A stretch of 64,000 nt of DNA, from assembly GCA_965223435.1 (NCBI GenBank), contig CBDCWQ010000001.1, forward strand, positions 310,001-374,000, in the 5' to 3' direction. Numbering within the stretch: the first letter of the stretch is position 1; each line of letters begins with the position of its first letter. Below the pieces are notes generated by a model, which saw only the letters and a list, made by a program, of their open reading frames with translations, ran no database searches and was not told the DNA's origin. A program made the position numbers and the translations under genes. Shown piece after piece: positions 18,939 to 26,943 of the stretch. This DNA comes from CBDCWQ01 sp965223435 (lineage in GTDB: Bacteria > Myxococcota > Kuafuiibacteriia > Kuafuiibacteriales > Kuafuiibacteriaceae).

Positions 18939-21194
18939 TTGCCCGAGATGGCCGAGCACGTTCGCATCGTGGGTGTTCGCCACCACAGCCCAGCCTGCGC
19001 CCGTCTGGTAGACGAGGTGCTCTCGACCTTTCAACCGGATTGGATTCTCATCGAGGGTCCTTCTGACATGAATGGAAGGCTCGAGGAGCTGGCGTTAGAT
19101 CACCAACCACCGGTGGCCCTTTTCTCTTTTCACTTTTCGGAGGATCGCCGCTACAGCGCCTGGTACCCGTTTTGCGTCCATTCTCCGGAGTGGATTGCCC
19201 TCCGTTTTGGGCTCTCGGGCGGCGCTCAGGTGCGTTTCATCGACCTGCCAGGATGGGCCGCGCAAGAGGGCGACTGCGAAAACCGATACGCCGACCGCCG
19301 TGGCTCGCCCGATTACGTTCGCGAACTGGAGCGAAAAACGGGCGAGTTTGGGTACGATGCGGTTTGGGACGCGTGTTTCGAGCTCCCGGACCTTACCGGC
19401 CTCGAGGACCGACTCGGCGCCTATTTCGAAGGCCTTCGCGGCCTCGAGCCCGCGCGCGCCTCGGACCTCGCGCGCGAGTCGTTTATGGGGGACTACGTGG
19501 CGTGGGCCGCCAAGCAAGGGGGACGCGTGCTGGTGGTGTGTGGGGGCTACCATGCGCCCGTTCTTCGGCAGGCCATCGGACAGGTGATCGAGACGGAGCC
19601 TCGGCCGCCCGACCCGCCGGCTGAAGCAAGAGCAGAGACTTGGCTCGTGCCCTACTCCCAAAAGCGACTCGACAGCTTCGCGGGCTACGCGAGCGGACTC
19701 CCGTCTCCCGCCTGGTACCGCTGGTCTTGGGAAAGCGATAGCCCCGCTCGCCTGGGCCTGCATGCCACCGCCGAACGACTGCGCCGGCGGGGACTGAATA
19801 TCTCGGTGGCCGACACGGTGGCCGCCTGGACCCAAGCAGAAACGCTTTCTCGATTGCGTGGTCACCAAACCGTGGCACGTGTCGACTTGCTGGACGGCGT
19901 CGCTTCGACGTGGATCAAGGAGGCGCTGTCGCAACCCTTTCCGTGGTCAACCCGAGACATGCTTCAGGCCGAAACCCACCCGGTCATGGTGGAGCTCGTG
20001 GCGGCCTTGTCGGGCAGTCGGCGGGGCGCGCTCGCGCCCAAAACCCCCCTCCCGCCACTCTTTCACCGGGTCGAAGAGACCCTCGACACCCTCGACCTAA
20101 GACCGCCCCCAAAAGGCGCGAGGGAACGCAAACTGTTTCGCGGAGAACCGCAAGATAAGCCCACCATCTACGCCCTTGAACGCCTCCTGCTGCTGGACAT
20201 CCCCGGATTCAAACGGATCACGAAGCCCGAAGCCTCACCCCAAGTCTTCTCCATCACCCGCGATGAAGACTACGAAAGCGCCCTCGTCGAGGCAGCCAGC
20301 TACGGTCCCACCTTAGAGACCGCAACCACCGCCTGTTTGGAAGAACGTGCGGCCCACACCGTGGGCCTGGTTCCCCTGGTAGCCGTACTGGCCGACGCCG
20401 TGCGCGCCAACTTGCCCAGTCTGTCCGAGCGGGCAGTCACCACTTTGGGCCAGGTCATCCAGGCCGAACGCAGCTTCGAGGCGCTCGGACAGGGCCTGGC
20501 AGAGCTCGGGGGCTTACTGCGACATGCAGGCCTATCCCCATCCGATGAAAAAACCGCCCGGACGCTGACCGAGGCGGCGGTGGACCGCGGTCTTTGGCTT
20601 GCGGAGGGCATTCGCGGTGAAGGCCCCCTTTCCACGGACCGAGTCGTTGCAGTGATGGCCATGCGCGATGCGGTCCTGCTCATGCGCGGCGAACTTCAGG
20701 TGCCCGCCGCTCGGATTGGAGGTGTCTGGCGCCGGATTGCGCTCAGCCCCGACGTGCCCGCAGATCTCCAAGGCGCAGCGCTGGGGTCGCTGGTGAGCCT
20801 GAACGACCTCGATGCGCGTTCGGGCGCAGAACTGGCCACGTCGACGTTCGAGTCGGTCTCGGCAACCCTTCTTGGGGACTATCTGGTCGGCCTTCTATCG
20901 CTCGCGCGCGAGGTGCTCACCGCCCATGAAGGGCTGATGTTCGGCCTCGACCGCGCCCTGTCCGAATTGGATGCCACCGAGTTCAAGCTCGCTTTGCCAT
21001 CACTGCGCTTGGCCTTTCAGCGTCTCCCATCCCGAGAGCGCGCTTCATTGGCCGCACGCATCACAAGCATTCATGGCGGCACCGCCCACCAGCTGACGGC
21101 CCGACTAACAACCAGCGCGCACGAACTTGCGTTGGCGAGCGAGTTGGAAAACCAGACGAACCGATTGCTCCAGGAGTATGGTTTTGACGACTGA
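18939..21194 (+). CDS. DUF5682 family protein (YehM-like)
   Basis: Encodes 751 residues from TTG 18939 (GGGAGG ribosome site about 7 bp upstream); ATG 18948 is an equally acceptable start. The N-terminus MAEHVRIVGVRHHSPACARLVDEVL with IEGPSDMN matches the DUF5682/YehM family, which is found almost only beside MoxR-VWA-SWIM genes. The N-terminal part has an alpha/beta fold with conserved His and Asp (RHHSPA, FSFHFSEDRRYSAWYPF, CGGYHAP), recalling hydrolase-like or TraB/ChaN-type folds. The C-terminal half is helical and Leu/Ala rich. Biochemical role unknown. The next gene starts 17 bp before its stop. Confidence 0.85.
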   Translation: MPEMAEHVRIVGVRHHSPACARLVDEVLSTFQPDWILIEGPSDMNGRLEELALDHQPPVALFSFHFSEDRRYSAWYPFCVHSPEWIALRFGLSGGAQVRFIDLPGWAAQEGDCENRYADRRGSPDYVRELERKTGEFGYDAVWDACFELPDLTGLEDRLGAYFEGLRGLEPARASDLARESFMGDYVAWAAKQGGRVLVVCGGYHAPVLRQAIGQVIETEPRPPDPPAEARAETWLVPYSQKRLDSFAGYASGLPSPAWYRWSWESDSPARLGLHATAERLRRRGLNISVADTVAAWTQAETLSRLRGHQTVARVDLLDGVASTWIKEALSQPFPWSTRDMLQAETHPVMVELVAALSGSRRGALAPKTPLPPLFHRVEETLDTLDLRPPPKGARERKLFRGEPQDKPTIYALERLLLLDIPGFKRITKPEASPQVFSITRDEDYESALVEAASYGPTLETATTACLEERAAHTVGLVPLVAVLADAVRANLPSLSERAVTTLGQVIQAERSFEALGQGLAELGGLLRHAGLSPSDEKTARTLTEAAVDRGLWLAEGIRGEGPLSTDRVVAVMAMRDAVLLMRGELQVPAARIGGVWRRIALSPDVPADLQGAALGSLVSLNDLDARSGAELATSTFESVSATLLGDYLVGLLSLAREVLTAHEGLMFGLDRALSELDATEFKLALPSLRLAFQRLPSRERASLAARITSIHGGTAHQLTARLTTSAHELALASELENQTNRLLQEYGFDD

Positions 21195-22314
21195 GCCGTC
21201 TGAGCCCTTGATTCGTTGGCGCCTGGTGCTCGGTGAAGCCGCAGAAGCTGCGCTCGGGCAGTCACTCACGGGCGAAGCCCGACGAACGGATGCAGCGCTC
21301 GAGTGGCTGTACGGGCGCGAAGGGACAAGCGACGAAAAAAGGGGCCCCCGAAGAGGCGGGACCGAAACAAGCACCCTCACGGTTCCCGACTGGATCAACG
21401 AGATCCATGCGCTCTTTCCCAAGGAAACCATTGAACGCCTGGAGCGGGACGCCGTAGAGATCTATGGCATCGCCGAGATCGTGACCGACCCATTGGTTCT
21501 CGAGCGGGTGAAACCCAACCGGGCGCTCCTACAGGCCGTGCTCAAGACCAAACACCTGATGAACGAGCGTGTGCTCGCCTCCGCACGGAAGATCGTGCAA
21601 AAAGTGGTCGAGAAACTCATGCAAGAACTCGCGCACGAGATTCGAAGTCGGTTCTCGGGGATCGTCGTGCGGGACCAAAGTCGTCGCCACCCCAAAGGCG
21701 GTCCTCTCGACCTTCGGCGCACACTCCTTGGCAACCTTGCCCACTACGATCCAAAAACAAAGAAAATCTACCCGGAGCGAATGTGGTTCTTTGAGCGGCG
21801 CCACCGAAAACTTGATAGGTGGCAGATCATCCTGCTCGTCGATCAAAGCGGTTCCATGCTCGATTCCACAATTCACGCGTCCATCACGGCGGCCATTCTT
21901 CATAGCCTTCCGGGCATCAAAAGCCATCTCGTGGTGTTTGATACCGAAGTCGTAGACCTCACCGACGAAGCCAGAGATCCGGTTCAGACCCTGATGCGCG
22001 TGCAACTTGGGGGCGGAACGTATATCGCCAAGGCCGTGCGGTACGCTGCCAGTCTCATCCGCGAAGCGAATCGAGCCATCGTGGTCATCGTCTCTGATTT
22101 TTATGAAGGCGATGCGCCGGGCCAGCTGGAGGCCCAGGTACGCGCGCTCTGTGCCCAAAAAACAAAAGTCCTCGGCCTGGCAGCGCTCGATCGGCATGGC
22201 AACCCGGAGTATCATCGTGAACTGGCCGAACGCCTCGTCGCCGCCGGAGCCGACGTGGGCGCGATGACCCCGGGAGAACTCGCAGACTGGATCTCCGCAA
22301 GGATCAAAGGATGA
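21178..22314 (+). CDS. VWA domain protein, MoxR partner (YehP-like)
   Basis: Encodes 378 residues from ATG 21178, overlapping the end of the upstream gene by 17 bp. The C-terminal von Willebrand A domain has a complete metal-ion-dependent adhesion site: LLVDQSGSM (DxSxS), the Thr in GGGTYIAKA, and VIVSDFYEGD. The N-terminal half is basic and helical (VVRDQSRRHPKGG). VWA proteins of this class are recruited by MoxR ATPases and bridge to the substrate protein. The stop overlaps the ATG of the SWIM gene (ATGA). Confidence 0.92.
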   Translation: MVLTTEPSEPLIRWRLVLGEAAEAALGQSLTGEARRTDAALEWLYGREGTSDEKRGPRRGGTETSTLTVPDWINEIHALFPKETIERLERDAVEIYGIAEIVTDPLVLERVKPNRALLQAVLKTKHLMNERVLASARKIVQKVVEKLMQELAHEIRSRFSGIVVRDQSRRHPKGGPLDLRRTLLGNLAHYDPKTKKIYPERMWFFERRHRKLDRWQIILLVDQSGSMLDSTIHASITAAILHSLPGIKSHLVVFDTEVVDLTDEARDPVQTLMRVQLGGGTYIAKAVRYAASLIREANRAIVVIVSDFYEGDAPGQLEAQVRALCAQKTKVLGLAALDRHGNPEYHRELAERLVAAGADVGAMTPGELADWISARIKG

Positions 22315-24221
22315 GCCCACGTCCAGATCTGGCCGCCCTCGATGAGCAGGCACTCATCATGCTCGCCAACCGGGGTCTCTACAAACGCGCGCTCAAAGAG
22401 GTCCAAAGCGGAAAGGGCCCCAAAACGGAGGTTCTCGAGGATGGTACCCTTGTGGGAACCAGCGGCGAAACCACAACCACCTTTCGTCCGGGGGATGCGT
22501 TTAAGCAGTCGGCGTGCTCATGCGGCGCCTCCCGAGCCTGTCGCCACCGGGTCGCCACCATTTTGGCCTTCCAGGCGGAAACATCTCCCGCGCATCAAAC
22601 ACCGCTCCCGCCCTTAGACCTCCACGAGGAGCGCCTCAAAACGCGCCTCGGTGCGGCTGTTTTGCAAGCGGCCCAGCGCAAGCGGGAAAGAGGTTATTCG
22701 GCAACGGTTCGTTTTTCGCACCCTCCCACTGTTCTTCTGCCCGCGTGTACGGTGACCTTTTTGGTGCCCTGGGAACTTTCCCACGTTCAGTGCGATTGTG
22801 TCGCCAGCCTCGACTGTGAGCACGTCGCGTTGGCGGCCTGGGCCCTGATGGCCAGCCCAAGTCAAGGGGGCGAACACCTCGTGGCCATACGAAATGCGCC
22901 ATGCTCCAAAAAGGGTCAGCCCGCCATCGACGCGTTCTTGGAGCTCACCCACGACCTGGTTCGTTCGGGTTGGGCAGGCAGCCTCAAAGGGGTGGACATG
23001 CGTCTTGCCCAACTGACAAGCATGCTCAAAAAAGAGCGTCTGGTATGGCTAGAGGATCTACTCGAATCGCTGGTCACGGCACTTCGAGAATCTGCTCTGG
23101 GCCTCACCGGGGCAGATCCGTTGTTGTGTAGCCATCTTCTCACCGAAGTCATGATGCGCGCAAAAGCCACGCCATCGGATCGGGTTCCACGGGGGTATCT
23201 GTACGGCGAGGAGACCACGGGCACGACCAAGCTCGACCATGTGGTCCTCAGGGGACTCGGAGCGCGCTATCGCGTATACGGACAAACGGGACGACTTTCC
23301 CTGTTTTTCTGCGAAGCCAACCATGACGATGCCCTCGTCATGGAACGCCAATGGACAGTCGACAAGAACACCGCCGTACCGACGGGACCCGCCGTCGGCA
23401 AAAGACGACTGGTGGGAACCACAACCGAAGTGCTGGCGACATCAAATATCACGACCCAAGGCGCCACAAGGCGGGCGAACCGAGTGATCGACGTGCGTCG
23501 CAACCGCATGCAAACCGCGGTCATGCGGGGGAGCGGCACCCACGTCCACACCTACACCGATTACACCGCGCTCCGCGAAAAGCTCTCAAAGCGCGTCCCC
23601 GAAATGCTCTCACCGCGGGTTCGTGCCTGGCGCGTTGTGGCCGTATCCATCCACGAGGTCGAAACCGCCGGCTACGATCCGGGTTCTCGAACCGTCTGGG
23701 GCATACTGGTCGATGAACACGGAGGGCGCGCCCTCGTCACCTCGGAATGGCGCCCCGAGGCCCCCGCAGGCCCCGCACTCCTCGCGCGCGCGTTGCGTGA
23801 AGGCGCCGAAAACCTGAGCGCGGAGGCTTATCTTCGACGCGGACAGCTCTGGCTGGAACCGCTGTCCATCACCTTCGAGGGCGTTCCCGTCCCGGTCGAT
23901 TTGCACGAGGACATCGAGATGCCTGCCCTCGACCTCGCCGAGGTCCCCCAACCGGGCGACGCCCTCGCGACCTCCTTGGCACAGACCAGGGCGTGGCTTG
24001 GAGACGCTGCACGACGAGGCGTATCCCATCTCACCGGCGCCCAGTTGGCGCAAGGCCACACCGAAACCCAGCGCCTCCATGAAGCTGGGTTCTACCAGCT
24101 CGCCGCAACGCTTCAAGACATACTCAGCGACGGGGACCGCGTCGCCGCCTGGGGTCGAGCCACCACCCGACTCGAACTTCTGACCCACGCCCTCGCCAGG
24201 GTCACCCACGTGAACCCATAG
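22311..24221 (+). CDS. SWIM zinc-finger protein with two CxCx5CxH motifs (YehQ-like)
   Basis: Encodes 636 residues. Two SWIM-type zinc knuckles are visible: C69-x-C71-x5-C77-x-H79 and C161-x-C163-x5-C169-x-H171. SWIM domains bind DNA or proteins. The rest has no recognisable catalytic motif but includes a basic patch near residue 400 and a helical C-terminus. It is the last gene of the five-gene set; the stop at 24221 is followed by a change to lower GC and the operator-like palindrome of the next gene. The co-occurrence with WGR, MoxR, DUF5682 and VWA genes suggests a nucleic-acid-linked AAA+ remodelling machine, but the biological role is unproven. Confidence 0.88.
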   Translation: MSPRPDLAALDEQALIMLANRGLYKRALKEVQSGKGPKTEVLEDGTLVGTSGETTTTFRPGDAFKQSACSCGASRACRHRVATILAFQAETSPAHQTPLPPLDLHEERLKTRLGAAVLQAAQRKRERGYSATVRFSHPPTVLLPACTVTFLVPWELSHVQCDCVASLDCEHVALAAWALMASPSQGGEHLVAIRNAPCSKKGQPAIDAFLELTHDLVRSGWAGSLKGVDMRLAQLTSMLKKERLVWLEDLLESLVTALRESALGLTGADPLLCSHLLTEVMMRAKATPSDRVPRGYLYGEETTGTTKLDHVVLRGLGARYRVYGQTGRLSLFFCEANHDDALVMERQWTVDKNTAVPTGPAVGKRRLVGTTTEVLATSNITTQGATRRANRVIDVRRNRMQTAVMRGSGTHVHTYTDYTALREKLSKRVPEMLSPRVRAWRVVAVSIHEVETAGYDPGSRTVWGILVDEHGGRALVTSEWRPEAPAGPALLARALREGAENLSAEAYLRRGQLWLEPLSITFEGVPVPVDLHEDIEMPALDLAEVPQPGDALATSLAQTRAWLGDAARRGVSHLTGAQLAQGHTETQRLHEAGFYQLAATLQDILSDGDRVAAWGRATTRLELLTHALARVTHVNP

Positions 24222-24275
24222 TATTTTCAGTGTTTTATACTCAAAAGGACCCTACTGATCATTCAATCAGCAACA

Positions 24276-24311
24276 GTCAATTTGATGATCTTATCAGATC
24301 ACCAAATTGAC
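24276..24311. promoter_or_regulatory. Near-perfect 15-bp palindrome, operator candidate
   Basis: Arms at 24276-24290 (GTCAATTTGATGATC) and 24297-24311 (GATCACCAAATTGAC) are inverted repeats matching at 14 of 15 positions around a 6-base centre TTATCA. The right arm runs into a TTGACA hexamer (24307-24312), so a bound repressor would cover the -35 element of the next gene. No terminator-type T run follows, so an operator is the better reading than a terminator of the upstream operon. Confidence 0.6.
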
Positions 24312-24336
24312 ATGTCGCGTTTTAATGTTCTATCTA
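24307..24336 (+). promoter_or_regulatory. Possible sigma-70 promoter for the DUF234 ATPase
   Basis: TTGACA at 24307-24312 and TATCTA at 24331-24336 are separated by 18 bp. Transcription from this promoter would begin about 24343, exactly at the ATG chosen for the gene, implying a leaderless mRNA. The spacing is slightly long and the call is from the sequence alone. Confidence 0.4.
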
Positions 24337-24342
24337 CAGAAC

Positions 24343-25773
24343 ATGCTCGGAACTCTTCCGTTTGTGGGGCGCGAATCGGAGCTCTCCCGCCTGCGTCTGC
24401 TGCTCAAAAAAAAGACAGCAAGTCTTGTTGTCGTGAAGGGCCGACGCCGCGTCGGCAAAAGTCGCCTCGCGCAGGAGTTCGGCAAATGTTTCGACCAATG
24501 TGTCACTCTGACTGGACTTCCTCCGGATAAAAACATTACGGCGCAAGCTCAGCGTGATGATTTCGCTCAGCAACTGGTTGATGAGCTCCACATAGATCGA
24601 CCTGAAACAGCAGACTGGGGTCATTTACTTCGTACCTTGGCTCGTCAAGTCCAAAAGACTTCTGTTCTCGTTATCCTCGATGAACTGACATGGCTAGGAT
24701 CCGAAGATGCTACATTTTTGGGTAAACTCAAGTCTGTCTGGGACACGCACTTGAGTCAAAACCCTCGCTTGATTCTACTTCTTTCAGGATCGATGTCCTT
24801 GTGGCTCGAAGAAAACCTGCTGAGGAGTACTGGTTTTGTCGGTCGAATTTCATTGGAAGTAGATCTTCAACCGTTGCCGTTGGACGCCTGTCCAGCGTTC
24901 TGGGGCGCACACGCCGAACGCGTCTCCTCACTCGAGATGCTACGGCTTTTGGCGGTGACCGGATGTATTCCCCGATATTTAGAGGAGATTATCCCGAGCC
25001 ATACCGCCGAACAAAACATCCAAGCACTTTGTTTCGAGCCCGACGGATTACTATTTCGAGAGTTTGATCGACTCTTCGGCGACTTCTTTGGCGAACGCGG
25101 AGACTACTATCAACGCCTCACGCGCTGTCTTGGGGACGGCCCACTTGCTCCAGAAAAGATCTACGAAAGGCTGGACCTCGCGCCCAGCGGGAAGATCCTC
25201 CGACATTTGGATGACCTTGTAAGCTGTGGCTTCGTGAAACGGGACTACACATGGAACGTCAATACCGGCGTCGAGTCAAAACTCAGCCGCTATCGATTGT
25301 CAGACAACTATCTTCGCTTCTATCTCAAGTACGTCGCCCCGCATCGGCGCCGTATCGAAAGAAGAACCTACAAAGGCCCTGGCGCCTGGCCCTCGATCAT
25401 CGCACTTCAATTCGAAAACCTACTCATGCATAGCCGCCATCAGCTCCTCGGAAAAATCGGCGTCCCTCTGGACGAAGTTGTTTATGACAATCCGTACTTC
25501 CGCCGTGCGACAAAAAGAGCCCCTGGCGTACAGATCGACTATATGGTTCAGACTCGCTACAAGACCATCTACATGTGCGAAGTCAAGTTTAGCCAGCAAC
25601 GAATCGGAAGTACCGTGGTCGATGAAGTACAGAAAAGACTTCTCGACCTTAGACCCCCTCGAGGATTTTCTGTTCGACCAGTATTGATCCATGTAAACGG
25701 CGTCACACCGTCCGTTGTGGAGTCCGAGTTCTTTGCCACCATCTTAGATTTTTCGACCCTACTTCATACGTAG
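24343..25773 (+). CDS. DUF234-type ATPase with nuclease-like C-terminus
   Basis: Encodes 476 residues from ATG 24343 (MLGTLPFVGRESEL), the usual N-terminus of this ATPase family; longer starts at TTG 24307 or ATG 24325 would precede the conserved region. Walker A is G33RRRVGKS40, Walker B is LVILDELTWLG. A winged-helix-like region follows (APEKIYERLDLAPSGKILRHLDDLVSCGFVKRD), and the C-terminal DUF234 part has IDYMVQ...YMCEVKF, the D...E-x-K spacing of PD-(D/E)xK nucleases. The family is common in archaea and patchy in bacteria; role unproven, defence or mobile-element links are suspected. GC content is visibly lower than in both neighbours, suggesting acquisition. It has its own putative promoter and operator. 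Confidence 0.85.
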   Translation: MLGTLPFVGRESELSRLRLLLKKKTASLVVVKGRRRVGKSRLAQEFGKCFDQCVTLTGLPPDKNITAQAQRDDFAQQLVDELHIDRPETADWGHLLRTLARQVQKTSVLVILDELTWLGSEDATFLGKLKSVWDTHLSQNPRLILLLSGSMSLWLEENLLRSTGFVGRISLEVDLQPLPLDACPAFWGAHAERVSSLEMLRLLAVTGCIPRYLEEIIPSHTAEQNIQALCFEPDGLLFREFDRLFGDFFGERGDYYQRLTRCLGDGPLAPEKIYERLDLAPSGKILRHLDDLVSCGFVKRDYTWNVNTGVESKLSRYRLSDNYLRFYLKYVAPHRRRIERRTYKGPGAWPSIIALQFENLLMHSRHQLLGKIGVPLDEVVYDNPYFRRATKRAPGVQIDYMVQTRYKTIYMCEVKFSQQRIGSTVVDEVQKRLLDLRPPRGFSVRPVLIHVNGVTPSVVESEFFATILDFSTLLHT

Positions 25774-25802
25774 GTGTCACTCCACCGCACGGCACGCAAA
25801 AA

Positions 25803-25878
25803 CGAAACACCAGCACCATTATGGAGTTCTCTTCTGTTCGCGGACGGGGGCTTGAGGCGCGAAACACCGGCCCCATTA
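25803..25878. repeat. Direct repeat at and beyond the 3' end of oleD
   Basis: A 19-bp block at 25860-25878 (CGAAACACCGGCCCCATTA), which includes the oleD stop codon, recurs at 25803-25821 with 17 of 19 positions identical. The copy lies outside the coding region in the convergent spacer behind the DUF234 ATPase. Confidence 0.6.
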
Positions 25879-25896
25879 GGTGGCACCGGCGTTTCG
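25860..25896. other. Inverted repeat over the oleD stop codon
   Basis: CGAAACACCGG at 25860-25870 and CCGGCGTTTCG at 25886-25896 pair at 10 of 11 positions, placing the oleD stop in the loop. Without a T run it is not a canonical terminator, but it sits between convergent genes and may stabilise the 3' end of the long minus-strand transcript. Confidence 0.4.
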
Positions 25897-26943
25897 GTGG
25901 GCGCCCATGACAGAGCCGCCCGGCTGGTTGCGGGCCCCTGCCAGAATGTGCGCGGCCGCATCTTGGGCAAAGAGCTGGGCGAGGCCCTTGTCGAGGGTCA
26001 CTTCAGGAGAGTAGCCAAAATCTCGCTGCGCTTTTTTGTGGCTGAAGGCATGGCTTGTCCCCAGAATGACCGCGGCCATGCGGGTCAAAGGAGGCTCCCG
26101 CGAGATGCGCAAGAATCGATACGTAAACTCCATTGCGGCCCCCAAGAAGCGCGCGGTTCGATACGAGATGGTCTTCTTGACCGGGGGCACGCCAAAACCT
26201 TCGAGAATGCGTCGCACAAAGGACCATAGCGCAACCGGCTCTTCTTGCCCGATGAAATAGGCCTGTCCCCCTACTGGGCACGGATTCCAGGAGAGCGCCT
26301 CGTGAACGTCGAGGTGCGCGCGCACCGCGTTGTCGATATAGGTGACGTCGATGTGGTTGTTACCGCGCCCCACCTGGATCAACTTTCCTTGTTGAGCCCG
26401 TTGGATCAATCGAGGCGTGATATGCGGGTCCCCGGGACCAAAAATAAAATGGGGACGAAGGGCCACCGTCCGGAAATCGTCTGAGTTGGCCCCCAAGACC
26501 AAGCGTTCCCCCTCGGCCTTGGTCGCCCCGTAGGGATAACTTCGCCCGCGAACGTACGGCGCCGATTCGTCGAAGCCCTGGGCACCGTCCAGCCCAATGA
26601 CCACCGAGGGGGAGCTTGTATAGACAAAGCGCCGCACTTCGTTTTGGCGACAAACCGACAAGAGCGTGCGCGTCCCGTCCACATTGACGCTTCTGAAGTC
26701 TTTGTATCGGCCCCAATAACCGACCTTCGCAGCCACGTGAAACACACTGCGCACACCCCCTTCCAGCGCGCGCCTCACGTCAGAGGGCTGGCGTATGTCC
26801 CCCCTGACACACCGGATGCCTTCGGCCTTGAGCTCTGGATAATCGTTCCGCCCAAGCACCACGGGATCTTGGCCACCCGCCTTCAAGGCCCGCGCGATTC
26901 GGCTTCCGAGAAAACCGCCTCCACCTGCGACCAAAATCTTCAC
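25876..26943 (-). CDS. oleD: OleD, NADPH-dependent 2-alkyl-3-oxoacid reductase
   Basis: Encodes 355 residues of the extended short-chain dehydrogenase / 3-beta-hydroxysteroid dehydrogenase type. The cofactor motif GGGGFLGSRIA is at the N-terminus and the catalytic YPYGATK (Y-x3-K) is near residue 137, with a Ser in YTSSPSVV. OleD reduces the beta-ketoacid made by OleA to a 2-alkyl-3-hydroxyacid. Assignment rests on the fold plus its position as last gene after oleA, oleB and oleC; alone it could be called a generic NAD-dependent epimerase. The GTG start overlaps the oleC stop (GTGA). Confidence 0.88.
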   Translation of the reverse strand: MKILVAGGGGFLGSRIARALKAGGQDPVVLGRNDYPELKAEGIRCVRGDIRQPSDVRRALEGGVRSVFHVAAKVGYWGRYKDFRSVNVDGTRTLLSVCRQNEVRRFVYTSSPSVVIGLDGAQGFDESAPYVRGRSYPYGATKAEGERLVLGANSDDFRTVALRPHFIFGPGDPHITPRLIQRAQQGKLIQVGRGNNHIDVTYIDNAVRAHLDVHEALSWNPCPVGGQAYFIGQEEPVALWSFVRRILEGFGVPPVKKTISYRTARFLGAAMEFTYRFLRISREPPLTRMAAVILGTSHAFSHKKAQRDFGYSPEVTLDKGLAQLFAQDAAAHILAGARNQPGGSVMGAHRNAGAT

